Assembly: GCA_034096865.1 (NCBI GenBank)
Contig: JAWQFJ010001237.1
Span: 1-50,000 of the forward strand
Direction of reading: 5' to 3'
Length of the DNA stretch: 50,000 bases
From: Theodoxus fluviatilis
Lineage: Eukaryota; Mollusca; Gastropoda; Cycloneritida; Neritidae
Made by a program: the position numbers and the translations under genes. Shown here piece by piece: positions 10,860-23,163 of the stretch (position 1 is its first letter; each line of letters opens with the position of its first letter). The notes under the pieces are model-generated. The model was not told the origin of the DNA and made no database searches. It saw only the letters and a program-made list of their open reading frames with translations.

Positions 10860-11735
10860 TACATCTGCTACAGAGTGGGGTCTTGCTTGGGTTCATTTGC
10901 TCCAGTGCAGTGTTGATCCGCCTGAATGCCCAGCTGCGAGACCCTATGAAGACAGTTACTTACCCTGGTGCGTCATCTGGGGCTTGATGGTGTGGGAGAT
11001 CGGGTGTTGTTCTGCTGTGGACCGTAGGCAGGAATGTTCCTGCCGACCGGAGCTGTACTTTGCCTGTCTCACACAAGCTTCCGGCTCAAATGAAGTGACC
11101 ATGGTTCCTTGCACAGGGGCCACTTTCAAGTTTGCTTTTTTTGTTGATGTTTCTCTGTGGGATGGGACAGTTTAGTTTGCAACTTCATGACAAGTGTTCC
11201 TTGGCACCGGTCATTCTAGGACTGTGTAGAATGTAGGCATGTTTGTACGTGGGAGGCGGCTAGTGGCCAGCGTAGAAGAAATTTGTTGTGAATTTTAGTT
11301 TGTACCCATAGCAGTACGTCTTCAGTGTTGTTGTCCCAGGTAGCAGTCATCACCCCGAACTTCCTTGAAGCATAGAAACAGATGGGTGAAGACTTTTTCT
11401 AGTTCTATTGAGCAAATATGTAGCCCTGTTCATGTGTAGTGTTCATCGCTTTTACATGCATAAAGGGCAGTAGCAATTTTATCTAAAGCATCTTGTGATA
11501 ACTGGTAGAAGCTCCTGCAGGCAAAGTAGTTCTTTAGGGCATTCAACCAATTCACTGTTTGTACAGAATCATACAAATCCAAGGTTTACATATTTCCTCA
11601 GGTTGTTAGCCTTATCAGGTAAATGTTTGTGATAGCCTGAACTCCTGGGCTGTAGATTCTCTCTCAAAATGGTCATGTGCAACCATGCATTGATGTTATT
11701 TATATCACCGAGTATGAAATCATGGTTATTTTTGG

Positions 11736-11741
11736 AATAAA
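11736..11741 (+). terminator. Candidate polyadenylation signal AATAAA
   Basis: First AATAAA downstream of the FAM114A-like stop codon. Two more lie at 12042 and 12094. Which one is used cannot be told from sequence. Confidence 0.35.
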
Positions 11742-12428
11742 TTGGACGAGTTGCTAGCAGGTGAAGCAGAAAAGTAGAAATATATTGAATGGTACACCAT
11801 GTCAACTAGCTGCAAAATACATTGTTTTGAGTGTCATCCATTGTAGCTACTTGTGAATCAGTGGTATTGGAGACAAAGTTCAAAACTTGTGGGACACAAT
11901 ACTAATGCTGTTCATGATACCTTTCTCTTAAATTTAGAATGAGATTCATGAAGATCAGAGACATAAGAATTTGTGTGCAAGATATTCTTTTACAAAATCA
12001 GCACTCCCATGTTGAGGCAAGAAGAATACAGGTTTGCAAGAAATAAATTGCTGGATTACCTTTGATGGTGCTTGTTGTAAATTTCAGATTAACAATAAAG
12101 TTTGAGGGTTTTCAGACTTTTATGCAGCTGCATTTTCTTGTCCTTTAGAGAATTAAAATACAAAATTGGTGTCACAATCACACATCATTCTTGACGACAA
12201 CTGGGCATAAAGAAAATATGTTGTCCTCACGTGAGAAACATGCATTTGTTACAGTCTCCAGCAAGAAAACTTGGCCAATGCCGTCTTCCTCAGCCAACTC
12301 CAACATATCTCATCTGGGCTAGGCTTCCATTTTGATTTTTCCCACTTTCTTACCAAGCATACACGTTACCAATGAAAACCCATTGACGCCAGAGTTTTCT
12401 CTGGTCCTGTATTCCCTTGGTGCCGCTC

Positions 12429-12668
12429 GGTCACTGTAGTGCCGAAACCAAATGTCTCCTTTTCATGCTGGTCGGTCACTGTAGTGCCAAAACCAATTAC
12501 CCCCTTCTACGCCGGCCGGTCACTGTAGTGCCATAACCTATTGCCCCCTTCCACGCCGGCCGGTCACTGTAGTGCCGAAACCAAATGTCTCCTTTTCATG
12601 CTGGTCGGTCACTGTAGTGCCAAAACCTATTGCCCCCTTCCACGCCGGCCGGTCACTGTAGTGGCGGC
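12429..12668. repeat. 44-bp subterminal tandem repeat (six units)
   Basis: GGTCACTGTAGTG occurs at 12429, 12474, 12518, 12562, 12606 and 12651, a period of 44-45 bp. Intervening sequence alternates between two types (ending TTTTCATGCTGGTC or CTTCCACGCCGGCC). Confidence 0.9.
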
Positions 12669-12821
12669 AAGTGACCTGCATGGGACTGGCCTCAGAATCC
12701 CCGTTTATCACAGAGCCTGGCCCTGACCTTGAGAACCTGTCCCTCCTTCACACGATACAGAACATGCAGACATGCATATACACATCTGGTCTCAGAAATA
12801 CCCTGGGTTTTCGCTCTTTAT

Positions 12822-13398
12822 CAGGGATGAAAATTTTCAGTTTTTTGGGGGGGTCAGTTATCCGGACTTTTTAGAGGGTTCAGGTGGTGGTTTTTTTTAA
12901 GGAGACTGGCTTTCCGAGTATGGAAATGAAGGCCCCCAAAGGCAAGATCTACACAGAGTGATCAACCCAAGAGTGCTTGAGTCAAACCCTGCAGGAGCCA
13001 ACCCAGTCATTATGTGGACCAAAATGGGGATCCGAAGAAAAAACTGGCGTCCCAACCATTTTGTTGCATGCCTTCCAAAGCGACCTGAAGCTAGATGTTC
13101 CCAGTCCACTAATCAGGCTCACAATGCAAGAGGTGAGAAGAGAAAAGCTGTTGACATTAGAGACTTCCTTCCCCCCCCCAAAAAAAAAGCCAAGTTAGAA
13201 GAGAATCCATGGCTTCATGCCAATTGCTGCAGGCTTTCCACTAAAATTGCCAGTTGTACTTCTCCAGCAAGTCCATTAAAGTTGTCGGTGAAACAAGTAC
13301 GTGATAGTCCTGCCTCCTAGTCCTGTGCTTCGCCGCTTCAATATTGCATACCCGAAAAAAAGTTCAGGCTTTTTTTGGTTACCCACTTTTCATCCCTG
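12822..13398. mobile_element. Small nested hAT-like element
   Basis: Begins CAGGGATGAAAA and ends with the exact complement TTTTCATCCCTG. It is flanked by TTTAT on both sides, possibly part of a longer degraded target duplication. CAGGG termini are typical of hAT-like elements. The interior (12958-13320) has an open segment with a basic cluster (PPPKKKAKLEE) resembling a nuclear localisation signal; no transposase domain is visible. Confidence 0.55.
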
Positions 13399-13619
13399 TT
13401 TATCTAGATGGGGACTCAGGAGGAAGGAGAGGTCTAAAAATATTCCGGCAGTAGGGGATCCCAGTACACTCGAACTCCGGCTGCACGGGGAGTGTAGGGT
13501 TTCGGCACTACAGTGACCAGCCGGTGCCACGGGGTTAAGCATGCACCTACCTATCATCTGCGTGCCTAACAATTCTTTATGCAGTAATGGAAGGATGAAA
13601 AAAACACTCAACAAACACC

Positions 13620-15145
13620 CAAAATGCAAAACAGTTCAATTTTATTGTTCCAAATGAAGCAAGTCTAAAGGAGATGACTGGAAGTTAACAAGCCTCAAAC
13701 AAAATGTAGCGGTCAATGCACTGCATTCCAACTAAGAACTGTAAATGACTGTCTCACTGCACACAGGGCTATTACAAAGTAGCACTTCTTCTTGGTCATC
13801 TCTTCATAAGCAGTATTTACATGCAATCCAAGTGAAAATGCTCAATCTTAAATGGCTCACCATTCTGTCATCACTGACATTCAACGACAAAAGCATACAG
13901 GTAACCAACTGCATCCAACATGATTCATAATCCACATTTATACTCGGTCTTTTACATTATCATATTCTGGCCAACTACATGGTCACATGGAACATAAATC
14001 AATTCATATTTCTTAAAATTTGCTGACAAAACCTTTTTGTACAGCATCAACTCGTAGCTGAGTGTCTAGCCAATCAACTGCAGCAAGTAAAACAAAATAT
14101 TTCCAAAATAATAATCCATAAAATAATGCAAATTGACAGATATGCAAGGATGTGATCAAGTGTGGGAAACCACTCAGCTGGACATTGTAGATTCAGAGGC
14201 TATACTTGACCTGCATCCTATCATGCACAGGACATGTGGAGCAACTTCTGTCTGGATTGAACAGGTACGACTATTTCTTCCCGCACTACCACTGAAGTCG
14301 CATGGTCTGCATCTGGCAGTACCCTCACTCCAACAATGAGAAGTTCCCGTTACTGTTTCAAATATAGGGCTGTATGTTTATCTGGATAAGTACTGTACAC
14401 TTCCATACGTCTGGATATACATCAAATGTAAGAGTAGAGAATATTGACAGCATGTGGTTGATAGGTAGCCATGCCAGGCCTGCTGGTAGTGGTAGTGCCC
14501 AACTCCTTGCTCTTCTGGGTCTTCAAGCAGCCAAGTCGCGCTTCTAGTCTCAAATCCTTCACTCTCACGACTGTACATTGCATTCAACCTCTAACACCAG
14601 ACCCCACAGAATGACTTCAGAGTTACAACATTTGGTCTCATACTAGGATAAACATGTAATACCAAAATCACCTCACCACACCAGGAAAGTCCCTTTCCAG
14701 AGGCCATGTCGACATGAGTGTACTTCCATGGAGTCCATTTCAGTACCTGCATATCCTACCTTTATGCCCAGCTAGTTTCCAAGAACACATTGTAAAACTG
14801 GCAAGTGACAAGTTCTGAGGTCATCGTCAGGCACCATTCTCTCAATCTCTGTCCTCTTCTGCAGCACCTGTGGTTTTATGGCATCTGCTTCCTACCACTG
14901 CATCTGCTGCTTGTTACAACAATGTCTACTGCAAGCCTCAGCATTGTCTACAGCAGCATGCTTCGGGTCTGCCTACATTCTGCATCTGCTGCTCGTTTCA
15001 GAAACATACCCAGCATGTACCTGCAGCAAGTACTGCTTCATTGTGCAGCATCAGCCATAAGTTTCTGCAGCATCCCTTCCTTTGCACTGCTTCTCTAGCT
15101 CTCCTCTCCTCTCCACTACCAGCAAACCTAGCACGGCAGTGAGCA
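13620..15145 (-). other. nup58: Probable 3' UTR of Nup58
   Basis: Runs from the stop codon at 15146-15148 to a polyadenylation signal near 13646. About 1.5 kb with no recognised repeat or open frame. Length is inferred from the first AATAAA found on this strand. Confidence 0.5.
13641..13646 (-). terminator. nup58: Polyadenylation signal for Nup58
   Basis: TTTATT on the plus strand reads AATAAA on the gene strand. It is the first such signal I see after the Nup58 stop codon. Confidence 0.5.
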
Positions 15146-15372
15146 TCATCTGCGGCCACGCTTGGCGGTGGTGGGGGGCTTGTTCAGCTGGAAGGGGCGG
15201 TTGGTGCTGGCCGAGAGGTTCTGGGGGTTGGGAAGGACAGAGGCAGCCGGCTGGGTGGGGAAAAGCCCAACCCCTAGGCCAGCCCCCAGACCTGTGCCGA
15301 GGCCGGTGGAGGCAGTAGTGGGCAGTGCAGTGCTGGAGGACCCAAACAGATTCAGCCCACCACCACTCAGAC
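15146..15372 (-). CDS. nup58: Nup58 exon 14, C-terminus
   Basis: Acceptor TCCACAG; enters in phase 1 and ends TGA at 15148-15146. Encodes a Gly/Leu-rich stretch with one FG (LNLFGSSS) and ends FQLNKPPTTAKRGRR. This resembles the basic end of vertebrate Nup58 (a KKPP..KRGKR-like tail). It joins directly to exon 13, 5.8 kb upstream. Confidence 0.9.
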
Positions 15373-15524
15373 CTGTGGATCAGAGACAGATGGGTGGCAT
15401 GGCAGAGGCGCAGAAGGCGGATGGGGTGGGAGTGGGATGGGGTGGGAGGTGGAGGTTGAGGAGTCAGTTTGGGAGTGGTGGGGAAAGTGAAATATTGAGA
15501 AGCAACCAGTGAGGTGTGGAGTTC

Positions 15525-15580
15525 AGAAAGGTGGTGGTGGTGGTGAAGGTGGTGGTGGTGGTGGTGAAGGTGGTTTGTGA
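15525..15580. repeat. GGT-rich microsatellite
   Basis: Short run of GGT units interrupted by GAA, in Nup58 intron 13 just upstream (gene sense) of exon 14. Confidence 0.8.
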
Positions 15581-15639
15581 GTGAAGGGCAAGGAAAGCTG
15601 CAGTAAAGACTTGTTATTAAACAAGAAGGGCAAAGCCCA

Positions 15640-16465
15640 TACGACTCACATGCTTGACCTTGACCTTTATATGACCTTGACCTTCAGGTGACCTTCAAGG
15701 TCAAGCAACTAAACCTACCAATGACATCATACACTAAGAAATGCTTTACACATTTTCCTACCAAAATACATGTGACCTTGACCCAAGGTCAAGGTCATCC
15801 AAGGTCATGCAACACAAAGCTGTTAATTCAAGACATAGGAAGCACAATGGTGATTATTGGCACTTTCTACCATGAGATATGGTCACTTTTAGTGGTTCAC
15901 TACCCCATTTTGGTCACATTTCATAAGGGTCAAAGTGACCTTGACCTTGATGATATGTGACCAAATGTGTCTCATGATGAAAGTATAATATGTGCCCCAC
16001 ATAATTATTAAGTTTGAAACAGTTATCTTCCATAGTTCAGGGTCAGGGTCACTTAAAAATATGTATACAATCCAACTTTGAAGAGCTCCTGTGACCTTGA
16101 CCTTGAAGCAAGGTCAACCAAACTGGTATCAAAAGATAGGGATTACTTTGCCCTATATACCATATATAGGTCAGGTATCCAATCTCAAAACCTTCAGAGA
16201 AAATTGAGAAAATGTGAAAAATGACTGTTTTTTAGACAACATTTATGGCCCCTGCGACCTTGACCTTGAAGCAAGGTTAAGTCACTATGTATGTTTTTTG
16301 AGGCCTTGTCATCATACACCATCATGCCACATTTGGTATTGATAGACTTAATAGTTTCCGAGAAAAATCCAACGTTAAAGTTTTCGGACGCCCCGACCGG
16401 ATGCCCGGACGGACGAAAAGGGTGAGTACATAGACTCACTTTTGCTTCGCATGTGAGTCAAAAAA
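15640..16465. mobile_element. Molluscan-type MITE with TGACCTTGACCTT motifs, copy 1
   Basis: Bounded by GACTCACATGC at the left and its complement GCATGTGAGTC at the right. Inside, TGACCTTGACC and its complement occur repeatedly, and the right portion has GACGGACG-type runs before the end. A shorter relative lies at 29090-29735 with nearly the same last 200 bp. No coding capacity is visible. I believe similar sequences are common in mollusc genomes, but the family name is not known to me. Confidence 0.65.
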
Positions 16466-18727
16466 GGGGGGGAAAAAGAGCCACAGTTAATAACACTAGG
16501 TGCTGCGCACAGTAGCAGTTCATGGGTTCAAGAAAGCTCGTGGAAGCATAAACAATTCTAGGCACAGCTAATACAATGTGTTCAGCAGCATCAGTTTGAC
16601 TGCATCTTTTCACAACACTCTTTGCTTAACATCTCATGCAGTGTTGACTTCGCAGATGAGCCGTCATTCCATTCACCACTACTGGTCACTTGCACAAAAT
16701 CTGCAGCCATCTTTGGTCTCAAACTATCACCGGAAATTTGCATTGCCATGCAAAGCAGGGGGTCGATATCTGAAGCTGCATGCAAAGTAAACCCAAGTCA
16801 CTCTTATCCTTTGGTGGGTTGTGTCAGCATACAGAAACATCCACATCTCACCACTGACTCCCCTGCTTGTTTCCACACCCACAAGATTTACTTTATGCAG
16901 ATATCTGGAGCAGATGTCATACAGACATTCAGGCAGTCTTGTAAAGATTGTTACATGAACGATAAGTTAATCTTCATGCACACTTTGAAAACCATGCATG
17001 GTAACAGAACAAGCCAAAAAGCAGCCAGTCAAGCAGTGATTGCGGATTGGTGTTGCCGTCTTCTGTCTGGAGGATTTGGTCATGGAACCCGAAGAGGAGA
17101 GGGCAGAGAAAGGGATACTTGCTAGTTGCTCTTTTGCAGGAAGGAACTGAAGTTAGGGACGGATTGGGAGGCTGGCAAAAGAGAAGTGTCAAGCAGTGTT
17201 TACACTAGCTACGGCAACTAAAACTTAGTACTGGAACAAAACTCAGACAAGCAATGAACAGAAAGTACAACTGGAGCAGGGAGAGAGGCGGACAAGACAA
17301 TATGGACTTTTGACTGCCTGATACAGTTGGCTACGGCCACTAAAATTTGTTACAATCAAGGGGGAAAAGTGAAAAAGACAAAATTCACGCAAGACAGACG
17401 ATGGGGAACTATTTTTGGTGGGTTTTGGTTCTTGGCTAAATTTTTAAGCTTCTTAGCACCTGAGATCAGAATCATGTGCTCCAGCACAGATAAGCAAACC
17501 ATAGTCTGAATAATCCTTATATAGTTATAACCTGGCCTCCCTTCTCCCTAAATTGGAGAACATTCAATGTGCATCAACAGCTGTAACTTTAATCCTCTGC
17601 ATTGACTAAAGCTAGTCTACGATGTGCCAAATGTTTGAAACATCTTCATGTACGGTGGCGACGAACACTTCAGGAGTTCTTTCCAGTTCCAGACCAAGAA
17701 AGAGGGACACCTCATTTCCAACAAAACCACCTGCAATGTAGTCCTCCACCCCCCCGCTCTGCCACAGCACTGGAGTAGGCCCAGAAGCCACAGGTTCCAG
17801 TCAATGAGGAGTGTGTTGAGCAGCTCCAGCCATATGTTACACCATGTTTCACTATTCTATACACACATTTATGTAGGGAAAAGCCACCAAAACAATAGAC
17901 AGTTTCCTCTTAATCTTATTACAGCAAGTGATTGTGGTGCAGAATTGCTATTTCTTCCCTTTCTGTCAATGAGCATTTTTCTTCCTGTAGTGCACAGGAG
18001 ATGTATCCCTTGCCAACAACCGTGCCATCACTGCATGGCCACTATTAGATGATTATCATAGGAGTACTCCATTTAGTTTTCATCTCTCCCAGGCTAGTCT
18101 CCAGCTATCGAACCAGTCAGGCGTCAAGCTGACTATGAGCTGCACTGAAGCAATATCATGGCGGAACATCTCCATGCCTGTCAGCAACAACATGCAAGTA
18201 ACGACAGGATCAACATGCCCTACACGGTAGTGGCTCAGACAAAGCAGATGCAGGCAAATAGTTTTCATGAGAAGGAATCATCCTGGGGAGATTACCCCCA
18301 AAAAGGCAACGCATGATACAAGGCTATGAAACTATGACACGGTCAAACATGAGAATAACCAACGCAAGTTTTTAGAGCTAGTGAAAGAGAAGAGAGAGGA
18401 AAGTAATCACCAACAAAATTAAATGGAAAAAAAAGATTCACACATATATATTCATAAACTGCACACAAACACACTTGGAGACAGCTAAGTACGATATGCA
18501 GTGAAGCTAAAAAATACAACTGTGATAAAGGAATCAAACAGAATTCTATGCATATTCTATAAATGAAATTGCACAGACAGAATCAGGCTTTCCAGATGGG
18601 GTTGATACGTCTCTTGCAATGGGACATGCAAGGAATGAGTTATCTGCAGTAGGAATGCTATTGTTACCGGCAGCTCGTTTGAACAACGATAGTCGGAAGA
18701 TGAAGATTCCATGCATGGAAAATGTTG
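16466..18727. other. Nup58 intron 13, no recognised features
   Basis: Unique-looking intronic sequence. The only structure seen is a motif (CTACGGCAACTAAAACTTAG) near 17210 repeated in diverged form near 17330. No exon with matching phase was found. Confidence 0.5.
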
Positions 18728-20745
18728 TACTAATACCTGTATTGAGGGTGTAGTTGTTACCTACAGTGGGTATGTGGTACACACCTGTAGTGGGTAGTGA
18801 CAGTTATCTACAGTGGGTATGTGGTACACACCTGTATTGAGGGTGTAGTAGTTATCTACAGTGGGTATGTGGTACACACCTGTATTGAGGGTGTAGTAGT
18901 TACCTACAGTGGGTATGTGGTACACACCTGTATTGAGGGTGTAGTAGTTACCTACAGTGTGTAGTAGTTACCTACAGTGGGTATGTGGTACACACCTGTA
19001 TTGAGGGTGTAGTAGTTACCTACAGTGGGTATGTGGTACACACCTGTATTGAGGGTGTAGTAGTGACCTACAGTGGGTATGTTGTACACACCTGTATTGA
19101 GGGTGTAGTAGTTACCTACAGTGGGTATGTGGCACATACCTGTATTAAGGGTGTAGTAGTGACCTAGTGGGTATGTGGCACATACCTGTATTGAGGGTGT
19201 AGTAGTTACCTACAGTGGGTATGTGGTACATACCTGTATTGAGGGTGTAGTAGTGACCTACAGTGGGTATGTGGTACACACCTGTATTGAGGGTGTAGTA
19301 GTGACCTACAGTGGGTATGTGGCACACACCTGTATTGAGGGCGTAGTAGTGACCTACAGTGGGTATGTGGCACACACCTGTATTGAGGGCGTAGTAGTGA
19401 CCTAGTGGGTATGTGGCACACACCTGTATTGAGGGTGTAGTAGTGACCTACAGTGGGTATGTGGCACACACCTGTATTGAGGGTGTAGTAGTGACCTACA
19501 GTGGGTATGTGGTACACACCTGTATTGAGGGTGTAGTAGTGACCTACAGTGGGTATGTGGTACACACCTGTATTGAGGGTGTAGTAGTGACCTACAGTGG
19601 GTATGTGGTACACACCTGTATTGAGGGTGTAGTAGTTACCTACAGTGGGTATGTGGTACATACCTGTATTGAGGGTGTAGTAGTGACCTACAGTGGGTAT
19701 GTGGTACATACCTGTATTGAGGGTGTAGTAGTGACCTACAGTGGGTATGTGGCACACACCTGTATTGAGGGTGTAGTAGTTATCTACAGTGGGTATGTTG
19801 TACACACCTGTATTGAGGGTGTAGTAGTGACCTACAGTGGGTATGTGGTACACACCTGTATTGAGGGTGTAGTAGTGACCTACAGTGGGTATGTGGTACA
19901 CACCTGTATTGAGGGTGTAGTAGTGACCTACAGTGGGTATGTGGTACACACCTGTATTGAGGGTGTAGTAGTTACCTACAGTGGGTATGTGGTACATACC
20001 TGTATTGAGGGTGTAGTAGTGACCTACAGTGGGTATGTGGTACATACCTGTATTGAGGGTGTAGTAGTGACCTACAGTGGGTATGTGGCACACACCTGTA
20101 TTGAGGGTGTAGTAGTTATCTACAGTGGGTATGTTGTACACACCTGTATTGAGGGTGTAGTAGTTATCTACAGTGGGTATGTGGTACACACCTGTATTGA
20201 GGGTGTAGTAGTTACCTACAGTGGGTATGTGGTACACACCTGTATTGAGGGTGTAGTAGTTACCTACAGTGGGTATGTGGTACACACCTGTATTAAGGGT
20301 GTAGTAGTGACCTACAGTGGGTATGTGGCACATACCTGTATTGAGGGTGTAGTAGTTACCTACAGTGGGTATGTGGCACATACCTGTATTGAGGGTGTAG
20401 TAGTGACCTACAGTGGGTATGTGGTACACACCTGTATTGAGGGTGTAGTAGTTATCTACAATGGGTATGTGGTACACACCTGTATTGAGGGTGTAGTAGT
20501 TACCTACAGTGGGTATGTGGTACACACCTGTATTGAGGGTGTAGTAGTTACCTACAGTGGGTAGTAGTTACCTACAGTGGGTATGTGGTACACACCTGTA
20601 TTGAGGGTGTAGTAGTTACCTACAGTGGGTATGTGGTACACACCTGTATTGAGGGTGTAGTAGTTACCTACAGTGGGTATGTGGTACACACCTGTATTGA
20701 GGGTGTAGTAGTGACCTACAGTGGGTATGTGGCACATACTTGCAG
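18728..20745. repeat. 48-bp minisatellite (about 42 units)
   Basis: Direct repeats of 48 bp with landmarks GTATGTGGTACACACCTGTA and GAGGGTGTAGTAGT followed by T/GACCTACAGTGG. Common variants are GTTACC, GTGACC and GTTATC, and GTAC/GCAC. It lies in intron 13 of Nup58. Long open frames on both strands are a by-product of the 48-bp period. On the gene strand each unit contains TAGGTAAC or TAGGTCAC and ACAGGTGTGT. Confidence 0.97.
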
Positions 20746-21212
20746 AGAAGTAGGAGAGGACAAACTACAGGCAATGCCGATGTAGCACTTACCTCTGGTG
20801 GAGCTATAGGTGGTACATGCAGTTGGGATAGCGAGGACATTCTACTTTTAGTGGGAATGGAGTAGTTTGTTGAAACAGGGACGTAGAAATTCACAGCAAA
20901 AGTTGTAGTAGTCATCTGAGGCATGTTCCCAAGAACCATGATATGCTAATCGAAGAAAATTTCAATTGATCGCTGCAATCCTGCGCAACATCCAATAACT
21001 CCTTCTTGTAATAAACCAGTTTTCAAAATGAGACACTGCCTGCTTTTTTGTCCCAATTTCAATTCCTCCTCCTATAAGACTGCTGTGATCACTTTTTTAA
21101 AAAGACCGGAAAAACCCTCCTGGTTGCCTTTGACTAGCATGTCGGTCTGAGGACCATGCCTCTGTTTTGGAGATTGGGAGCATGGAGCTAGCTGCAGTGG
21201 GGCAGCACTTAC

Positions 21213-21314
21213 CTGCAGAGGGGTTGGGGAAGGAAGGGCCCATGACAGACTGGGACAGGGAGCTGCTGGTGCCTCCCAAGATCCCGGCACCCAGGCCCGC
21301 CACGGGAGGAGCTC
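21213..21314 (-). CDS. nup58: Nup58 exon 13
   Basis: A 102-bp exon between TTGCAG and GTAAGT, phase 1 to phase 1. It encodes a Gly/Pro/Ser-rich low-complexity stretch (GAPPVAGLGAGILGG, then SQSVMGPSFPNPSA). Symmetric phase means it could be skipped without breaking the frame. Confidence 0.8.
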
Positions 21315-21369
21315 CTGCAACACACAGGGTTTGCCCACTCCTTCAACGGTACAAGTACACATTGGCTTC

Positions 21370-21530
21370 TGTGTGTGTGTGTGTTTGTGTGTGTTTGTGT
21401 GTGTGTTTGTGTATGTGTGCGCAAGTGTGTGTGTGTGGTGTGTGTGGATGTGTGTTCATGTATGTGTGCATGTGTTTGTGTGAGTGTATGTGTGCGCAAG
21501 TGTGTGTGTGTGAATCCAAGCGAGTGTGCA
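21370..21530. repeat. TG-rich microsatellite
   Basis: Interrupted TG dinucleotide tract in intron 12. It produces meaningless Cys/Val or His/Thr open frames. Confidence 0.9.
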
Positions 21531-21906
21531 TGACTGTTTCTGTGTGTATGAGTTTCAATGTGTGTGCATCTGCACATGATAATGCATACATATCTTTGGG
21601 TGAATACCTGCCAGTGCGTATGTGTGGGTGTGAATGTGCCTATGTTATGTATACATGCACGTGTTTGTGATACATACATGTCTGGAAAGAATGAGTGTTA
21701 TGTGTGCATGAAAGCATACACTGTTAAGTGTGTGTAACCACTCACGTCAATTACAAAGGCATACACTCATGTGCATGTGTATGCCTAAACTAACACACAA
21801 AGAGTCATATGCCATCGCACCCCAATCTGACTAACACTTGCATCCACGTGCTCTCTGCACATGCACACGCACAGACACACACACACTTGTATCCATGTGC
21901 ACACAC

Positions 21907-22966
21907 CAGACCTGTTTACCCCAAATTTTGCCTCTGCGTACTCACTGGTTCAGATATGCGTATTTTTTAAAAACTGTGCGTATTTTTTGCGCGGACCGAC
22001 ATTTCAAAAATGCAGCTTTTGGTTTGCACAATGATACTCCGCAGTCAGTCAACGACACCAAAAAAAAATTTGAAGTGGCAATGCAAGGAAGAGTTAACTG
22101 CCCCTTGACCACACACACACTCGATCTGCCTTATGGTGGCCGCCACCCCGCCTGACGTACTGACTTTGCCTGTCCGGGGAGTTTCACCGACATTACTGTT
22201 ACACTGTTCATGTTCGCAACTAGAGCATCACACACACAGTAGGCCTATTCAAACATATCCAAGCGGCTAAACAATCAAAATCGCAATTCAACTGCGCAAA
22301 TTAATCTTCTCTGAAGAAACGGTGATGCTACCGAAACGCATTTAATCAAAAGTTTGAGCAGCAGTCGAAAGGCAAAAGGAACGCTACAAAGGGTTCTGTC
22401 AAAGAGTTCTGGGAGCACAGGGCAGCCGTCGTGCTGCAGATAACCGAATAAATAAACACGAACAATGTGGAGCAATCACACTGTGAAAAGTGCGGTGGTC
22501 ACTGGCCCTAGGCCTGTGGAACCCGCAGTCACTCTCCGCAGTCATCTCCCGACCTGGATGAGGCAAGGACACAGAAGGCATTGTTTTACCTAAACCCGGA
22601 CATGTTACTTTTTGTCACGTTTGTGTCCAACATCAGCGTCGGGCCCTGGAGTTAGATCGCAGGGACCACCCGTTGAGAGTCAAACGTGGGATGGAGACTT
22701 TATGATATTGATATATCCAACCACGCAGCTGGGTATATAAACCGTACGAGGCCGTACAGCTACCTACCAAAAAATATTCGGTAGCCGTACCGCACGGCTA
22801 CGGAACCTCTTCCAAGAAAATGTGCTTACCGTATATCCTCCAGGAACTTGAAGTGATCAAGCCTATGATTTTCAGTACAGTGCAGGTTGGATAAAACAAC
22901 CAAGAAATACACACACACACACACACACAAATACACACACAAACACGCACACACACATAGAGGAAA

Positions 22967-23030
<64 letters not shown>

Positions 23031-23037
23031 GACAGAC

Positions 23038-23092
<55 letters not shown>

Positions 23093-23093
23093 A

Positions 23094-23163
<70 letters not shown>

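Larger units (their letters stand above)
9457..12120 (+). other. Probable 3' UTR of the FAM114A-like gene
   Basis: From the stop codon no AATAAA occurs before 11736. Candidate polyadenylation signals are at 11736-11741, 12042-12047 and 12094-12099. If used, the 3' UTR is 2.3-2.7 kb and carries the 25-bp minisatellite in mature mRNA. Apart from that array (9692-10859), 10860-12120 shows no recognisable gene or repeat. The extent is inferred only from the absence of an earlier signal. Confidence 0.45.
12410..13540. mobile_element. Inverted-repeat element with internal 44-bp repeats
   Basis: The left end contains GGTCACTGTAGTGCCGAAAC at 12429. The right end carries the same motif inverted (GTTTCGGCACTACAGTGACC, near 13498-13517), followed by CAGCCGGTGCCACGGGGTTAA. 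The left end has the matching CCTTGGTGCCGCTC. This looks like a non-autonomous transposon of about 1.1 kb, itself interrupted by a second element at 12822-13398. Exact ends and target duplication are not clear. Confidence 0.5.

Noticed and set aside
6936..11175. Very long open frames (up to 1,326 codons) through the 36-bp and 25-bp repeats
   Set aside because: They arise because 36, or three times 25, is divisible by three and the units lack stops. Several frames and both strands are open at once, and a spliced gene explains the locus.
12958..13320. 120-codon frame with a nuclear-localisation-like basic cluster
   Set aside because: Lies inside a small element with no known domain; not strong enough to call a gene.
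19206..20564. Open frames of about 400 codons on both strands of the 48-bp array
   Set aside because: Same periodicity effect; intronic position, no start context or splice signals, low-complexity peptide.
22733..22742. TATA-like box
   Set aside because: Inside a transposon remnant with no gene start nearby.
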